Positions 63,901-64,000 of a DNA stretch of 64,000 bases are shown here, in pieces (position 1 is the first letter of the stretch; each line of letters begins with the position of its first letter). The stretch is taken from positions 248,001 to 312,000 of the forward strand of contig NZ_AP025473.1 of NCBI RefSeq assembly GCF_024347395.1. Direction: 5' to 3'. The notes under the pieces are model-generated. The model saw only the letters and a list, made by a program, of their open reading frames with translations. It made no database searches and was not told where the DNA came from. The translations under genes were made by a program, and so were the position numbers. The stretch comes from Vibrio cortegadensis. Lineage in GTDB: Bacteria; Pseudomonadota; Gammaproteobacteria; Enterobacterales; Vibrionaceae.

Positions 63901-64000
63901 TTATTTTGGAACTCCTTTTTATAAGCCTTTTAGCTTCATTGCTATAAAATTAGCGGCTGTAATGTAAGAACACTTGGTTCTCTACTAATCTGACCAGTAT
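63901..64000. other. Right edge, upstream of the last GGDEF gene
   Basis: This short end piece holds the ribosome site (AAGGAG on the minus strand) of the membrane GGDEF gene and probably its promoter. No gene was seen. Confidence 0.5.

Overview
The window is about 64 kb of gene-dense, moderately AT-rich chromosome from a marine gammaproteobacterium of the family Vibrionaceae. Protein families and gene order (a Bat/VWA cluster, pstSCAB beside an MCP and a GGDEF gene, an Lpp-like lipoprotein beside an L,D-transpeptidase, DUF523-MerR, a second deoD, a PlzD-type PilZ protein, a Lon-like protease, lldP with an FAD/Fe-S lactate dehydrogenase) resemble, from memory, pieces of Vibrio chromosome II. 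No rRNA, tRNA, prophage, intact insertion sequence or CRISPR array was seen.

Layout. 1-5.6 kb: tail of a Bat-type operon (DUF58, DUF4381, two VWA proteins, BatD), cut at the left edge. 5.8-14.5 kb: a YgjV-like membrane protein, a GAF-GAF-GGDEF cyclase, and pstSCAB with a Pho-box-like promoter region and an intercistronic terminator, followed by a chemoreceptor. 14.6-19.4 kb: DEAD-box helicase, Lpp-like lipoprotein facing its likely L,D-transpeptidase, and a DUF523/MerR operon behind two matching inverted repeats. 19.7-27 kb: deoD, a transposase-derived zinc-ribbon protein, a TPR protein with a TPR-GGDEF partner, and a YiaW/YiaV pair. 27.4-34 kb: a complete ECF transporter of unknown substrate, a secreted 5'-nucleotidase and an MFS carrier. 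34.2-40 kb: two GNAT proteins, a PlzD-type PilZ protein, a PAS-GAF-GGDEF cyclase and a Lon-like protease. 40-42.8 kb: an unknown protein plus a double ABC ATPase, and a small membrane protein, both units behind Fur-box-like sites. 43-49 kb: LysR, lldP and an FAD/Fe-S lactate dehydrogenase, with no lldD between them. 49-51 kb: cysteine desulfidase and a YheO-type regulator. 51.5-64 kb: a large unknown lipoprotein, a membrane GAF-GGDEF protein, a LysR/aldo-keto reductase pair, an RRM protein, a P-loop kinase, RNase HI, a GNAT protein, small membrane and cytosolic proteins, an OYE-type oxidoreductase, and a membrane GGDEF protein at the right edge.

Themes. Five GGDEF proteins and one PilZ receptor lie in 64 kb, with no EAL or HD-GYP protein, so the region is tilted to making and sensing c-di-GMP. 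Several units carry recognisable control elements: Pho box, Fur boxes, a CRP-like site, MerR-type and LysR-type inverted repeats, and an upstream hairpin that could hide a ribosome binding site. Short tandem repeats with 8-18 bp units recur at or just after stop codons.

The best candidates for undescribed biology are the iron-linked orphan ABC ATPase unit, the domesticated-transposase protein after deoD, the paired operators of the DUF523/MerR operon, the stop-codon repeats and the RBS-masking hairpin before a small membrane protein. All functional statements rest on motif recognition by eye; no database search was run.
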